Below are positions 41,761 through 52,476 of a stretch of 64,000 nt of DNA, one piece after another; position 1 is the first letter of the stretch; every line of letters starts with the position of its first letter. Both the position numbers and the translations under genes were made by a program. Source of the DNA: Litsea cubeba (Eukaryota > Streptophyta > Magnoliopsida > Laurales > Lauraceae); the NCBI GenBank assembly GCA_012931725.1, contig CM022951.1, positions 36,382,805 through 36,446,804 on the forward strand, read 5' to 3'. Below the pieces are notes generated by a model. That model worked only from the letters and a program-made list of their open reading frames with translations, was not told the DNA's origin and searched no databases.

Positions 41761-42594
41761 TCAAGGGTAGTACCGCTTTAAGAACTTGTCGTTGATGGGC
41801 AGCATACATCTGTCACCTTCCATGTTTAGGAGTGCGTATGCGCCATTGGAGAAAACTTTGTCGATGACGTAGGGTCCCTCCCATTTCGGCTCAAATTTGC
41901 CTTTGGACTTGTGAGCGAAGACCATTGGTCTTTTTACCGTAAGAACCAAGTCATTCTTTTTGTAGGCGCGTTGCCTGACCTTTTTATCGAAAGATCCTGC
42001 CATGCGTGCTTGGTAAAGTTCAATGCTTTGTTGAGCTTCGAGCCGTCTCTCATCGAGATTGTCCAGCTCATGGAGCCGCAATTTGACATTGCTTTCTTGA
42101 GTCATGTCATTTTGCAAGGATACCCTCAAGGAAGGAATTTGTACTTCCAAGGGCACGACAGCTTCGCATCCATAGACCAAGGAGAATGGTGTGCTATGGG
42201 TTGGTCCTCGAACGGTGGTTCGATAGGCCCACAAAGCTTCAGACATTTTGTCGCTCCAGTCTCTTTTGTGATTAGAGACCATTTTTTTGAGGATTTTGCA
42301 GAGTGTCTTGTTGAAAGCTTCTGCTAACCCGTTTGCTGCCGGATTGTATTGAGTCGAAGGACAGCTTTGGATTTTGTATTTGTCGCAGAACCTGTAGAAT
42401 CGATGATCCCGGAATTGTGATCCGTTATCATGGACGAATCTTTTGGGTATGCCGAAATGACAAATGATGTTGGTGCGTAGGAACTGAAGGACTGATGAGG
42501 TCTTCATTTCGTTAAACGCAAATGCTTCTGACCACTTGGAGAAGTAATCCGTAGCGGCGAAGATGAAGCGATGACCTTTGCTTGAAGGGGGAGA
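41761..42594 (-). pseudogene. Tat-B integrase core and C-terminus
   Basis: DDE core with FVHDNGSQF and NGLAEAFNKTL, then the C-terminal domain ending FLKRYYP. A single missing A near 42594 (GAGAATAGG, where Tat-A has GAGAAATAGG) separates it from the integrase zinc finger upstream. Apart from this it is open, and more complete than the Tat-A copy. Confidence 0.88.
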
Positions 42595-44213
42595 ATAGGA
42601 CCTATGATGTCCATACCCCAGGCTTCGAAAGGCCATGAGATCGCTGTAGGATGCAGCCATTCTGGAGGCATGTGAATGTAATCTCCATGAACTTGGCATT
42701 GTTGGCAGCGCTTAGCAAATTGCATTGCGTCAGCTACCATGGTAGGCCAGTAATATCCTAACCTTTTTATCTGATCATAGAGCTTAGGTCCAGCCTGATG
42801 AGCTCCACAAAGACCAGCATGAACTTCTTTGAGTGTTTCTTCAGCCTCTTGTTGTGACAAGCAGCGTAGAAGTACTCCGTTGAAGGATTTCCTGTAAAGG
42901 ATTTTTGAAGGAATATCCAAATGGAAGCTTGGGGTTCGCCTTTGGATGCTTACCTGTTCTTTTGGATCTTCAGGTAGGATTCCGAACATAATGTAATCAA
43001 TGAACGGATCCCTCCAGTCGCCAATTGAAGTTTGAAGGATTGAAATCCGACTTCCGACCACTTGGTGGCATTCAGCAACTGCTTGGTGTGTGTTAAGAGG
43101 AGGAAGGATTCTCCTTTCGCACACTGTGATTTGCATGTTTTCCCCTTCCTGGATTGCCATGGATGCGGCAAGTCCGGCTAGGGCATCCGCACGTATGTTT
43201 TCACCTCTACGAATGTGGGTGATGTGACAGATGTCAAACTTTTGCAGAAGTGATTGTGCCTTGTTGTAGTAGGGCAACAAATCTGGCTTCCTGACTTCAA
43301 ATTTCTGATTCATCTGGTTGACGATCAGTTGAGAGTCTCCAAAGACTTCCAGCATGGTGATACCGGATTCGATGGCGAGTTCCAATCCTAAGATCAGAGC
43401 TTGATATTCAGCTACATTGTTTGTGCATGGTTCCAGTAGCGAGAAAGCGTGTGGAATCATGTATTTGTCGGGGCTAACAAAGAGGATGCCAACTCCCGAG
43501 ATCAGCTGTCTTTTTTCATTTGTCCTGGTTGCACCGTCAAAGTACATATCCCAGGAGGCATTTTGTGAGAAAGTCTCCACATTGTAGACTGGTTCGTCTG
43601 GGAGATCATCTCTGAGTGGAGAATCTTTAGGCAATGGATGCTCTGCGAGGAAGTCCGCTAGAGCTTGTCCTTTGATTGCTTTTTGTGGTACATACCTAAT
43701 ATCAAATTGTGATAGAAGGATGGACCATTTTGCCAGTCGAGCATTGAAAGAACCTGCCTTTGTGACAAGGACCTTCAAGAGGTTGACCCTCGAGACCAGG
43801 TAGACTGTGTTGGAAAGCAAGTAGTGACGCAGCTTTTGTACAGCGAACATCATTGCAAGACATTCTTTTTCGACTGGAGAGTAGCGATGCTCTGCACCTA
43901 CTAGCATGCGGCTGAGGTAATATAGAGCAGCTTCTTTTCTTTGATCATTTTCTTGCGCAAGCAGAGCTCCCAGAGAGTGATCAAGGGCTCTTGTGTACAA
44001 GATGAATGGTTTTCCAGTGGTAGGAGCAGCTAACACTGGAGGTTTTGTCAGGTATGACTTGATGTCTTGGAAAGCAGCTTCACAGTCAGCATCCCAGACA
44101 AAGTTTACACCTTTTTTCATCAACCGGGAGAATGGACGGCATTTCCCCGAAAGATTGGAGATGAACCGTCTGATGTAGGCCAATCTCCCTTGAAGCCCTT
44201 TGAGTTCTCTCAA
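42595..44213 (-). pseudogene. Tat-B RNase H, second (archaeal-type) RNase H, integrase zinc finger
   Basis: One open frame. First the Gypsy RNase H (FILYTRALDHSLGALLAQ, then YSPVEKECLAMMFAVQKLRHYL); the usual first Asp of its DAS motif reads R-A. Then a tether and a second RNase H of the archaeal/plant type: MYFDGATRTNE, NNVAEYQALILGLELA, VFGDSQLIVNQ, and RADALAGLA, with all four acidic catalytic positions in place. Last comes the HHCC finger (HAGLCGAH, CQQCQVH). A second RNase H is a known hallmark of the plant Tat lineage. Both ends of this frame are frameshifts (near 44215 and 42594). Confidence 0.88.
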
Positions 44214-44215
44214 GG

Positions 44216-45134
44216 TCTTGGAGAGGGCATTTCTAGAATGGCTTTGACTTTTATGGGGTCAAGCTCTATTCCAGCTTTCCGAACTAAGAATCCGAGGAAC
44301 TTACCCGACGAGACGCCGAAGAAGCATTTCAATGGATTCATTCGCAGTTTGTGTTTGCGAAGCCGGAGGAAGACTTCTCGAAGGTTTTCGAGATGATCTT
44401 CTTTTCTTTTGCTTTTGACGGCGATGTCATCAACGTAACATTCAACCGTCTTGTGCTGCATATCTTGGAATATTTTCATCATAGCCCTCTGATATGTGGC
44501 ACCAGCATTTTTCAGACCAAATGGCATGACAGTGTAAACAATACACGCCAAATGGGGTTCGAAAGGATGTATGTTTTTCATCCTCAGGATGCATCTTTAT
44601 CTGATTGTAGCCAGAGAAACCATCCATGAATGTCATTCGCTCGAATCCACAGGTATTATCAATCATTACCTCTGGTATGGGGAGCGGAAATTCATCTTTT
44701 GGGCATGCGCCATTCAGGTCTCTAAAATCAATACAGACCCTGATCTGCCCATTTTTCTTTGTCACGGGGACAATGTTGGCCAACCATTCAGGATGTTGTT
44801 CCTCACGGATGAAGCCGACGCTTTTGAGTTTTTGAACTTCTTGTTTAATTTTATCCATCACATCTGGACGGAATCTTCTTTGGCCTTGCTTGACAGGCTT
44901 GATGTCTTCTTGAAGATTGAGTTTGTGAACTGCTATTTTGGGGTCTAAGCCTGGCATTTCAGCGTAAGACCATGCAAAGCAATCAACGAACTCACGAAGA
45001 AAGGAGATATACTCAGGTAACTCATCATCCTTTATATTCTTGCTTATGAATACAGGACCTGGGTTATCTGGTGTTCCCAAGTCTATCTTTTGAATAGGAT
45101 CTTCTGTTGGAAGGTTCGAAGGTGGTTCCTCCAC
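44216..45134 (-). pseudogene. Tat-B reverse transcriptase
   Basis: Motifs in order: VTKKNGQIRVCIDFRDLN, FMDGFSGYNQIKM (first catalytic Asp), TSFRTPFGVYC, then in another frame VMPFGLKNAGATYQRAM and YVDDIAVKS (YVDD catalytic pair), and FLGFLVRKAGIE. One extra T near 44537 shifts the frame between PFGVYC and VMPFGL. One missing base near 44215 separates RT from RNase H. All catalytic residues are kept, so only frame is lost. Tat-A has no counterpart. Confidence 0.88.
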
Positions 45135-46560
45135 AATATTTTCGGAGGCTTCCAGCTCAACGAAACCTTCTGGGGTTTCAAGGGCATTTCCAGACTAAGG
45201 TTTTGTTCCTTTCCACGGGTCTTTTTGATCGGTAATTTTCCCAAGGCTTGCTATGAGATGATCCCAATCGCCTATTGAAACCGAGTCGAAGTAGGCTACT
45301 TCTTTTGGAGATGAGGGTTTCTTCTGGGTCAGAAGTCCACACGTCTGTGCCATCGGACAACTCCTCTTCATTTTCGGAGAAAATCGTGCCAATTGGATGA
45401 GCTTCCTGGATCTTTGTCAGGTGACTCATCAAAGAGATATCCAGGGAGATCGATGTCTTCATGGACTTGAGATGTTGAGGCTTGGTCAGTATATTGACTT
45501 TTAAGCCTTTGTGTCAACTGTCTCAAGGGAGTGTCAGGATCATACGCTAACCCGTGTGAAGACTTTTCTACATAGCCGTAGAGTCTCCAATCTTCCAGCT
45601 GGCTTTTGGTCAAGACGGGCCCCAATGGCGTGAGAATACCGCGTCCTTCTCCCAAACCGACTGGGTTTTGAGCGTCATAGCCCATTTTCTTCATAATAGC
45701 TTGTGCCACAGAACTGTATAAGGATAGTTGAGGCGTACCTTTATTTTGGAAAGGTTCAAGCATGGAGTTTGATGAAGAAGCATCCGATCTATGGAAGAAG
45801 ATCGGCTTTTCCTTTGTTGAAGTTACTGGAACAACGAAGGAAGCTGACGTAGGATCTTCTATGTCAGAAGTTGTATCCATTGGAGTAAGAGCAGGCTGAA
45901 CTTGCTGAGTGTCAGCTTGGCTTGACGATGTGTCGTCTTCTGGCTCTGAATCCGAGTCCGTGTCTTGCATGATAGACACGAAAGAGACAACAAATTTGCC
46001 CCCAGGCTTTTTGCTTTGCCTTCTTCACTTTAGTTGTGATGACCAAAGGCTTTGAAGATTTGAGGGAGATGATGAAGGGAGTTTGAATGCTCTCTTCAGA
46101 TTTACCGGATGGTTTATTTTCTTCCGGTGATTGTTGAGGAGCTTTGCCTTTATCTTTCTGGAGATTTTTGGCAAAGGATGCTGTGTGCTTTTCCTCTTCT
46201 TCTTTTTCACCTTCATACATCTGTGAGTCTGCGAAGTGGATTTCTTTACCTTTGAAGGGTTTTCTGTCCGCAAAGACTCGATGTATCATGCCGTTGTCGC
46301 CATAAACTTGATGCATTGATGTAGAGTTGAAGGGACAACACCATTCTCGTGGATCCAAGGGCGTCCGAGAAGGATGTTGTAGCATGAAGGGGTCTTTATT
46401 GCATACACTGTGACCTCAGAGATAAGATCACCGATCTGCAACTTGAACCTGATTTTACCGATAGGCCTTTGAGTACTCCCATCGTATCCAAAGATAGATA
46501 TAGATGTGTGGCTCAGTTTGCTGGGTGGGATGCCCAACTCTTCAAGAGCCGATGTGGAGA
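45135..46560 (-). pseudogene. Tat-B protease C-terminal part and G-patch-like segment
   Basis: Homologous to 14425-15863. Here the Glu codon that is TAG in Tat-A is intact (SALEELGIPPS). Damage: TGG to TAG at about 45197 and frameshifts near 45320, 45385, 46015 and 46305. The G-patch-like motif reads KKMGYDAQNPVGLGEGRG. No complete protein is possible. Confidence 0.8.
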
Positions 46561-49500
46561 TGAGGTTGAGTGCAGAACCTGGGTCGATCTAAACTCTATG
46601 CATAGGCATTTCCTTGATATACCCTGTGAAGTACAGGGTCGGTTATGCCTGGTTTCGCCAAGTAGGAGGTCATCCTTTGTGAAGGCGATGGTTGCACTGG
46701 CTTGCTTTTTAACCGAGAGGCATTCAATGCATGATCCCTCAATTTTCTTCTTTTCTCCCTTTGAGGAGGCTTCTGAGTTTTTGACCCGGTAATCCATTTC
46801 ATTTGGAGGACTTGCGGGGCATGTTTGTCGACATCCTCATTCAGCTTTTGTCATTCCGAAATGAGATTATCACGAGTGTGCGGAGACATTCGCAACAAAT
46901 CTAGGATGTGTAGACGGCAGGTATGTGCTTGAAGTGTTCAATCAAGTCATACTTGAAAGCCTCCTTAGGGCCTGCATGTTCATCATTGTTGCCACTAGGG
47001 GCACTTACAACATCTTTTCCCGAAGGATTTACATATGTAAAGGAAGATTGGTTGTAATTTTTGTGGTAGTCCCGGCCAGAGCGGGTGCCTCTACCAACTT
47101 CGAGAGCTTCTTGAGAAGGGTCTTCGTTTGGAAGATTGTCTTCAGGATCAAGAGGCTGTCGTTTTTCATTTGCTGAGGATGCATCAGCAGCATAGTTACC
47201 ATCCTCAGTGATTGTGTTGCATGGAGCATTTTCCGGGAACAAGTCCTGAACAACATCCAGCAATCTTTATTCTTCGTTGACTAATTCATCGTCCCAAGCA
47301 TCAATGGCTGGGAATTCTTCAGTCAGGAAGGGTGTGAACTTTGAAATCACAGTCTCAGGAGAAGAAACCTGAGAGGGTGTCATCTCAGTGAAAGTCACGT
47401 GAGACGAGGTGGCTCAAGAAGATATATTGCTAGGCGTCGCCGGAGTGTAAGTGCTCTCATCAGACGATGCTTCGGAAGAGCTATAATCCCGAATTATCAC
47501 ATTACAGGAAGCTCTGACGGGAGACGTTGCCTGATCGGAGTCAGACTCATCCTCGGATGTGAGAGGATCGTCTATCCAGTAATTTTCTCCATTTCAGGAG
47601 TTAAGGGAGGATGTACCTGGTGGTCTTCAGGGACTTCAGGCTCTGGATTGCGAGGAGGCTCGTTGACGCGTTCTTGTCTTGTTCTCGAGCGACTCGCTGC
47701 AAGATCCTTGCATATTCTTCAAGATCAGGCATGGGAGCGGATCTTCTTCTTCATCATCTCTTTGTGGCTCAACATTGTTGATTTCCACTGGAGTAATGAG
47801 AGGTGCTGGTTTCAGCAGCATATTTTCTTGTTACAGCTTCTTGGTCTTCTTCATCATCAGACCAGGATCCTTGTGGCTGTAGGGGGTTATACCAGATTAC
47901 TGGCATAAGATGAGACTCAGGAACCCATTCTTCATCGGAGAGATATTCTCCTGTTTCAAGGGACTCCTCCCACTCATCTGTGTTGTAGTGGATTCGAATC
48001 CATCATCGGTTGTCGCTGATCTCGTATCCATCAATGGAGAATCCAACTACCGAATTGCAAGAGTATGATGTCTCCTGCATGGCTTCTTTAAATTTGAGGG
48101 TGGCATGAAATCACTTGAGAGTGAATTTCCTTACCGCCTTTGAAGTCTCTGGAAGGGATGTTTTTGTTACCTCCAGTGAAGCGGTAGAGGAAGCCTCTGC
48201 CTTTCTTTGACCTCTAGTTTTGGCTGGGTTTCTCTTGCCGTTTGAGCTTGAGGAGATGTTTCCTAGCCTGCCTTCGCTGTTGAGCTGTAGGCTTTATTTT
48301 CACGACCTCCCAATTTTCATCTTCCAGGAGATCGGGATGTACCCATATCGGTTGTCCGTCTGGTGTCGGGTAAGGAACCAGTTCCTCGGACGCTTGGATT
48401 GAGTTATCACTTTGAAGGAAGTAGTGCTCTTCTTCTTCGGTGATTTTGATGTTTGTCCACATGTCACCATGTTGACGGAGGCAGACCCATAGTTTTTGTC
48501 AAAGGTGATGACTCCGTTTTTCCACATCTCATTTATTTTCTCTCTCACAACGAAGCATTGATTGAGAGGATGCGAGATCATCTGGTGGTATGGACAGTAC
48601 CGAGGATCGTTGGTTTTGCCAACATCACCCGGTCTTTTTGGTTCAGGCAAGGTGAGCTTGTCATTCGCCACAAGAGCCCTGAAGATTTCATCAACATCTT
48701 CATCAAACGGGTATTTCTTCTCTACTCGTTCTTTGAAGGCATCAGAGAGTTCAGGTTTCTTACCAACAGCTTTGTTTTCAGCTTTCTTTGGTGGCTGAGG
48801 AAGCTGACTTGGTCTGCACATTGAGGACCTCTTTCTTCTTTGGTTTTGAGGTCGTAATGGCGGTTGGCTCTTTTCTTGATGATTTCTGACTGTTGAGGTC
48901 TTTAATCACCGTTTCAGCTTCCATGGAAGCTTCTAGGAGTTCTCCCAGGTTTTTTGATTTATTGCCGATGATCATGGAGCGGATTCTGGCTCTCATGTTG
49001 TTTCGGCAGATGTCGACTAGCGACGCTTGTGGCAATACATCAGAGCATTTGTATGCCATTGCTTTCCACTTGTGAATGAAGTCATATGTTGACTCATTCT
49101 CCCCCTGTTTTAGGATGCACAGCTGAGCCATAGTAGCGGGATGATCTTCACCTTTAAAGTGAGTAAGGAAGCGTGTCTCTAGCATGGCCCAGTTTTGGAT
49201 TGAGTCCTCCGGCAGAGTGGAAGTACCAATCGAAGGCCGTACCTTTTAGGGGTACTTGCAAAAGAGGCGGATCTGAGTGCATCTTGATCCACGATAGCTC
49301 CCGTCAGGATCTTTGAAGTGGATGACGTTGCTGTCTGGCTGATCCTTTCCCCGTATATGTTTGGAGAGTAGGATGCTTGAATTTGGTGGGGAACGGGACC
49401 GAGGTCCAATCCCATAAGGGATATGGTGGCTTGATCCCATGCTCCTTGAGTATATCCTCTTCTTTTGCTTTGGCGAGGATATCGTCTACGTCCTTTTTGG

Positions 49501-50827
49501 TAAGGGCGCGTGACTCATTTTCTTCTCTATTTACCTCGTCGTCTTGATGATTCGGAGGAGGTTCATTGTTCGCCTGATTTTGGAAGGCGAGGAGAAGGTT
49601 TTCCATCAGAGTTTCAATCCTCTGCTAGCCCTGTTCCAACTGCTGGATGCGGGTGATCGCATCTTCTGGAGGTGGATTGCGGGGTGGTGGCTCAGAATTT
49701 GTAGCCAAGACATTCATCCTTCGTGACTCGAACGAAGAAACTATCCTGGTGACTGAGCTGGGGCTCATTCTTTTTGAAGAGGAGCTTGAGGAAGGATCAC
49801 TCTGCTGTCCTTTGCTTGAAGGAGCAGGGGATTCTTCTGAATGTCTTCTTGTCCTGGAGACGCTGCGGGTCATCGGACGTCGGACATGGATTTTTGTTGC
49901 TGATTTTTGGCGCCTTCTGGTTTTTCCAACCATATGGACGGCAGCAACTTGGTTGGGTCTTTCTTTTTCGACCCATTTGAGAGAGACTTGAAGTGTGGGA
50001 GGCTGGGTCCTTTGCTTCTCTAGTCTCTTTTGTCGGTACGACGTGCGGCGGCGTATACGACGAGCAATTTGAGCTTCAGTCAGCTCTGACTGGGCTTTGA
50101 CAATGAAGGATGTGCTCCCTCGGGCGCAGCAGCCGAGCCTGTCTTCTTTGTAGCTGGGCAAGGACAGGATGCGAACCCTATCCTTCGCCAGTTGCAGCGA
50201 AGCTTTGAATTTTTGAAGTTCGGCCCCTGTAGAGATGAAGGGTCGAACTGCAGGTTTGTAGGCCTTAGCAGATGCTTGTGGAGGCCTTGTGATGCATGAC
50301 TTGATTTTGGGCTTGTAGGAACAAGCCGGCTCATGCTGGGTTGACTTGGAAGTCAGGTTGGAGATGGGTCTCTCCTCTTTCATGTAGGCAAGAGGATAGA
50401 ACTGGTTCTCCTTGAGTGGGGCCAGGAATGCTGGCTTAGTGGATGTCTGGGACCTTCTCTATTTTGGTGAAGGTCTTGGGGACCAAGTCTTGGGGTAGAC
50501 CTGGTTGTTTGCAGGTTGAGGCTTCGTGGGGCTGCCACGGGCTTCAGGCCTTCTGGTGCTCGCCTTTGGTGTCACGGTAGTGACACGTTGAGAGGCGAGT
50601 TTCTGCTTCTTGGAGGGAGCAGTTTGTTCCTCAGGAAGTGGGAATGGTCCCAGCGTTCCAAAGACGATAGTCCGGGGAGTCGAGGTCGACCCGGAGTTCA
50701 GAGAGTTGCCGGGGGAGTTGACGCTTCGACAGCTGATTGGGCGCTTGTAGGTGCGCGTGGTTTGCTTCTGTTGAAGCATGAGTTGGTGCTTGTTTTCGTC
50801 GAAAGTAATGGTTAGTGAAGCTGCCAT
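46561..50827 (-). pseudogene. Tat-B gag and protease active site, heavily frameshifted
   Basis: Starts at ATG 50827 (MAASLTITFDENKHQ). TAG at 50459-50461 (CAA in Tat-A) and 49625-49627 (CAG in Tat-A). From about 49,450 down to 46,600 there is a 1-bp gain or loss roughly every 100-300 bp compared with Tat-A (for example near 49390, 49320, 48805, 48415, 48105, 47985, 47825 and 47735). The parts before 49,600 agree with Tat-A almost base by base. The domains are recognisable in pieces: Gag capsid-like, CPYHQMISHPLNQC and the acidic region. Confidence 0.82.
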
Positions 50828-52476
50828 TGTTAGTTTTCGAAAATTTCTGAAACAAGACCACATCCATTAGTAATCACAAGAATATAATGATCATAAATGG
50901 GAAGTTCTATGGTTTCGTCTTTTCAAATTGCCCGAGGTAGATGACCCAGGCAATATGAGGAAGGCAAAATGCCATAGAAGGTACAATTGTTCTGATCGCA
51001 TGTATGGTAAGCCCGGAATGGGCATCCCAGTGACTGCTAGAAGCAATTGTGAACTTAAATTCGACTTATCGAGAAGCAGAGCTTGCTCGAGGTAAGAAGA
51101 ATATAAAGTTGGAGTTACAGATGTGCCGGTCGCAATACAGTAGACCCTGAAAGGGCGTACTAGTACCGCTAGACACAAATGTTTTGAGACCGCATCCATG
51201 AGATGAGATTCTCTGTTTTGAAAGGTCAAGATTGGATTCATTAAAGAGAGCAGATGATATTCCGATCTAAACACGGGCTCAGCGATTTCCGCGAGCGCCA
51301 GTGCTCAGAAAGAAATGAACCATAATTTCTCGGATCTGAATCTAAAGATGACGAGTTTTTTTTTTTTTTTTTGAAAAGTCAATATCGGGTTCATCAAAGA
51401 GAGCAAAAGGCATTCCAATCTGAACACGGTCTCAACGATTTCCGTGAGCGCCAGTGCTCAGAAAGGAGAAGACCAAGATTTCTCCAATCTAAACCCAAAA
51501 TGACGGAAGTTTTTTTTTTTTTGAAGATTTTGAAGATTTTTTTGAAGATTTTTTTTTAAAATCTTTTTTTTATTTTATATTTTTTTTATTTTTATTTTTA
51601 AGATTTTTTTTTTAAAAATTTTTTTTTATTTTTAATTTTTTATTTTAAAATTTTTATTTTTTATTTTTAAAAAATTTATTTATTTTTTGTTTAAAAGACG
51701 AGAGAGTACACATAGGCCTCCTAACCCGGTCTTATGAAATCTTGATTGGTAGAATTGCCCCCAGGTAAAGGTAGGATTACTTAATGAACCCGTTTGGAGG
51801 ACCCTTGCCTAGAATAGTCAAGCTGTCTCCACACTCTGGACAAGGCTTTTCTTTGAATCAACCATGATCAAAGAACACAGTTGGTTTAACCTTAGTGGTC
51901 TATGTCTTTTTATTTTATTTTATTTTTATTTTATTATATTTTTTTTATGAACTCATCGAAGAGAAACAATTGCCCAAAACCTTAGTCGAACAGGCTCAAC
52001 ATTTCTGCAAGCGCGATGAACGATAGGAACGGATCAAGGTTTCTCAATTTTGAATCCAAATTGAGAAATCTAAAATTTTATATATATATATATATTTTTT
52101 TAGATCTTTAATGAACTCATCGAAGAGAAACAATGGCCCAACCCCCGATCCGAACACGGTCTCAACGATTTCCGTGAGCGCCAGTGCCCAGAAGGGAGAG
52201 GATCAAAGTTTCTCAATTTTGAATCCAAATGAAAAATCTGATTTTTTTTTTTTGAAAAGAGAAAGAGTGGAAATAAATTCAAAGAATTAGAAATTTCCAA
52301 ACAAAAAATCTCATCTCATTTTTTTTAGATGCGGAATTCAACATAGGCCACCAATTATAAAGTAGCTAAGGAATCGAGAAAAGAAATATAAGCATAGAGC
52401 AAAATATATGATATGCAAATATTTCATTTCTAGCATCGTGTTCTCAAATAAACGGGTCCCACCGGGTGTGCCAGCT
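50828..52476 (-). other. Tat-B leader between 5' LTR and gag
   Basis: Same layout as 20144-21756: direct repeats with GATTTCCGCGAGCGCCAGTG (51276-51320, 51420-51465 and a third near 52165), an A/T-only stretch (51505-51690), and ACTCATCGAAGAGAAACAAT blocks (51953, 52110). The third GAGCGCCAGTG copy near 52165 is not in Tat-A. No gene. Confidence 0.65.
52454..52473 (-). promoter_or_regulatory. Candidate primer-binding site of Tat-B
   Basis: After the LTR end CCATCA and AGC comes TGGCACACCCGGTGGGACCC on the - strand, like the Tat-A site with two differences in its first eight bases. The tRNA is not identified. Confidence 0.5.
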
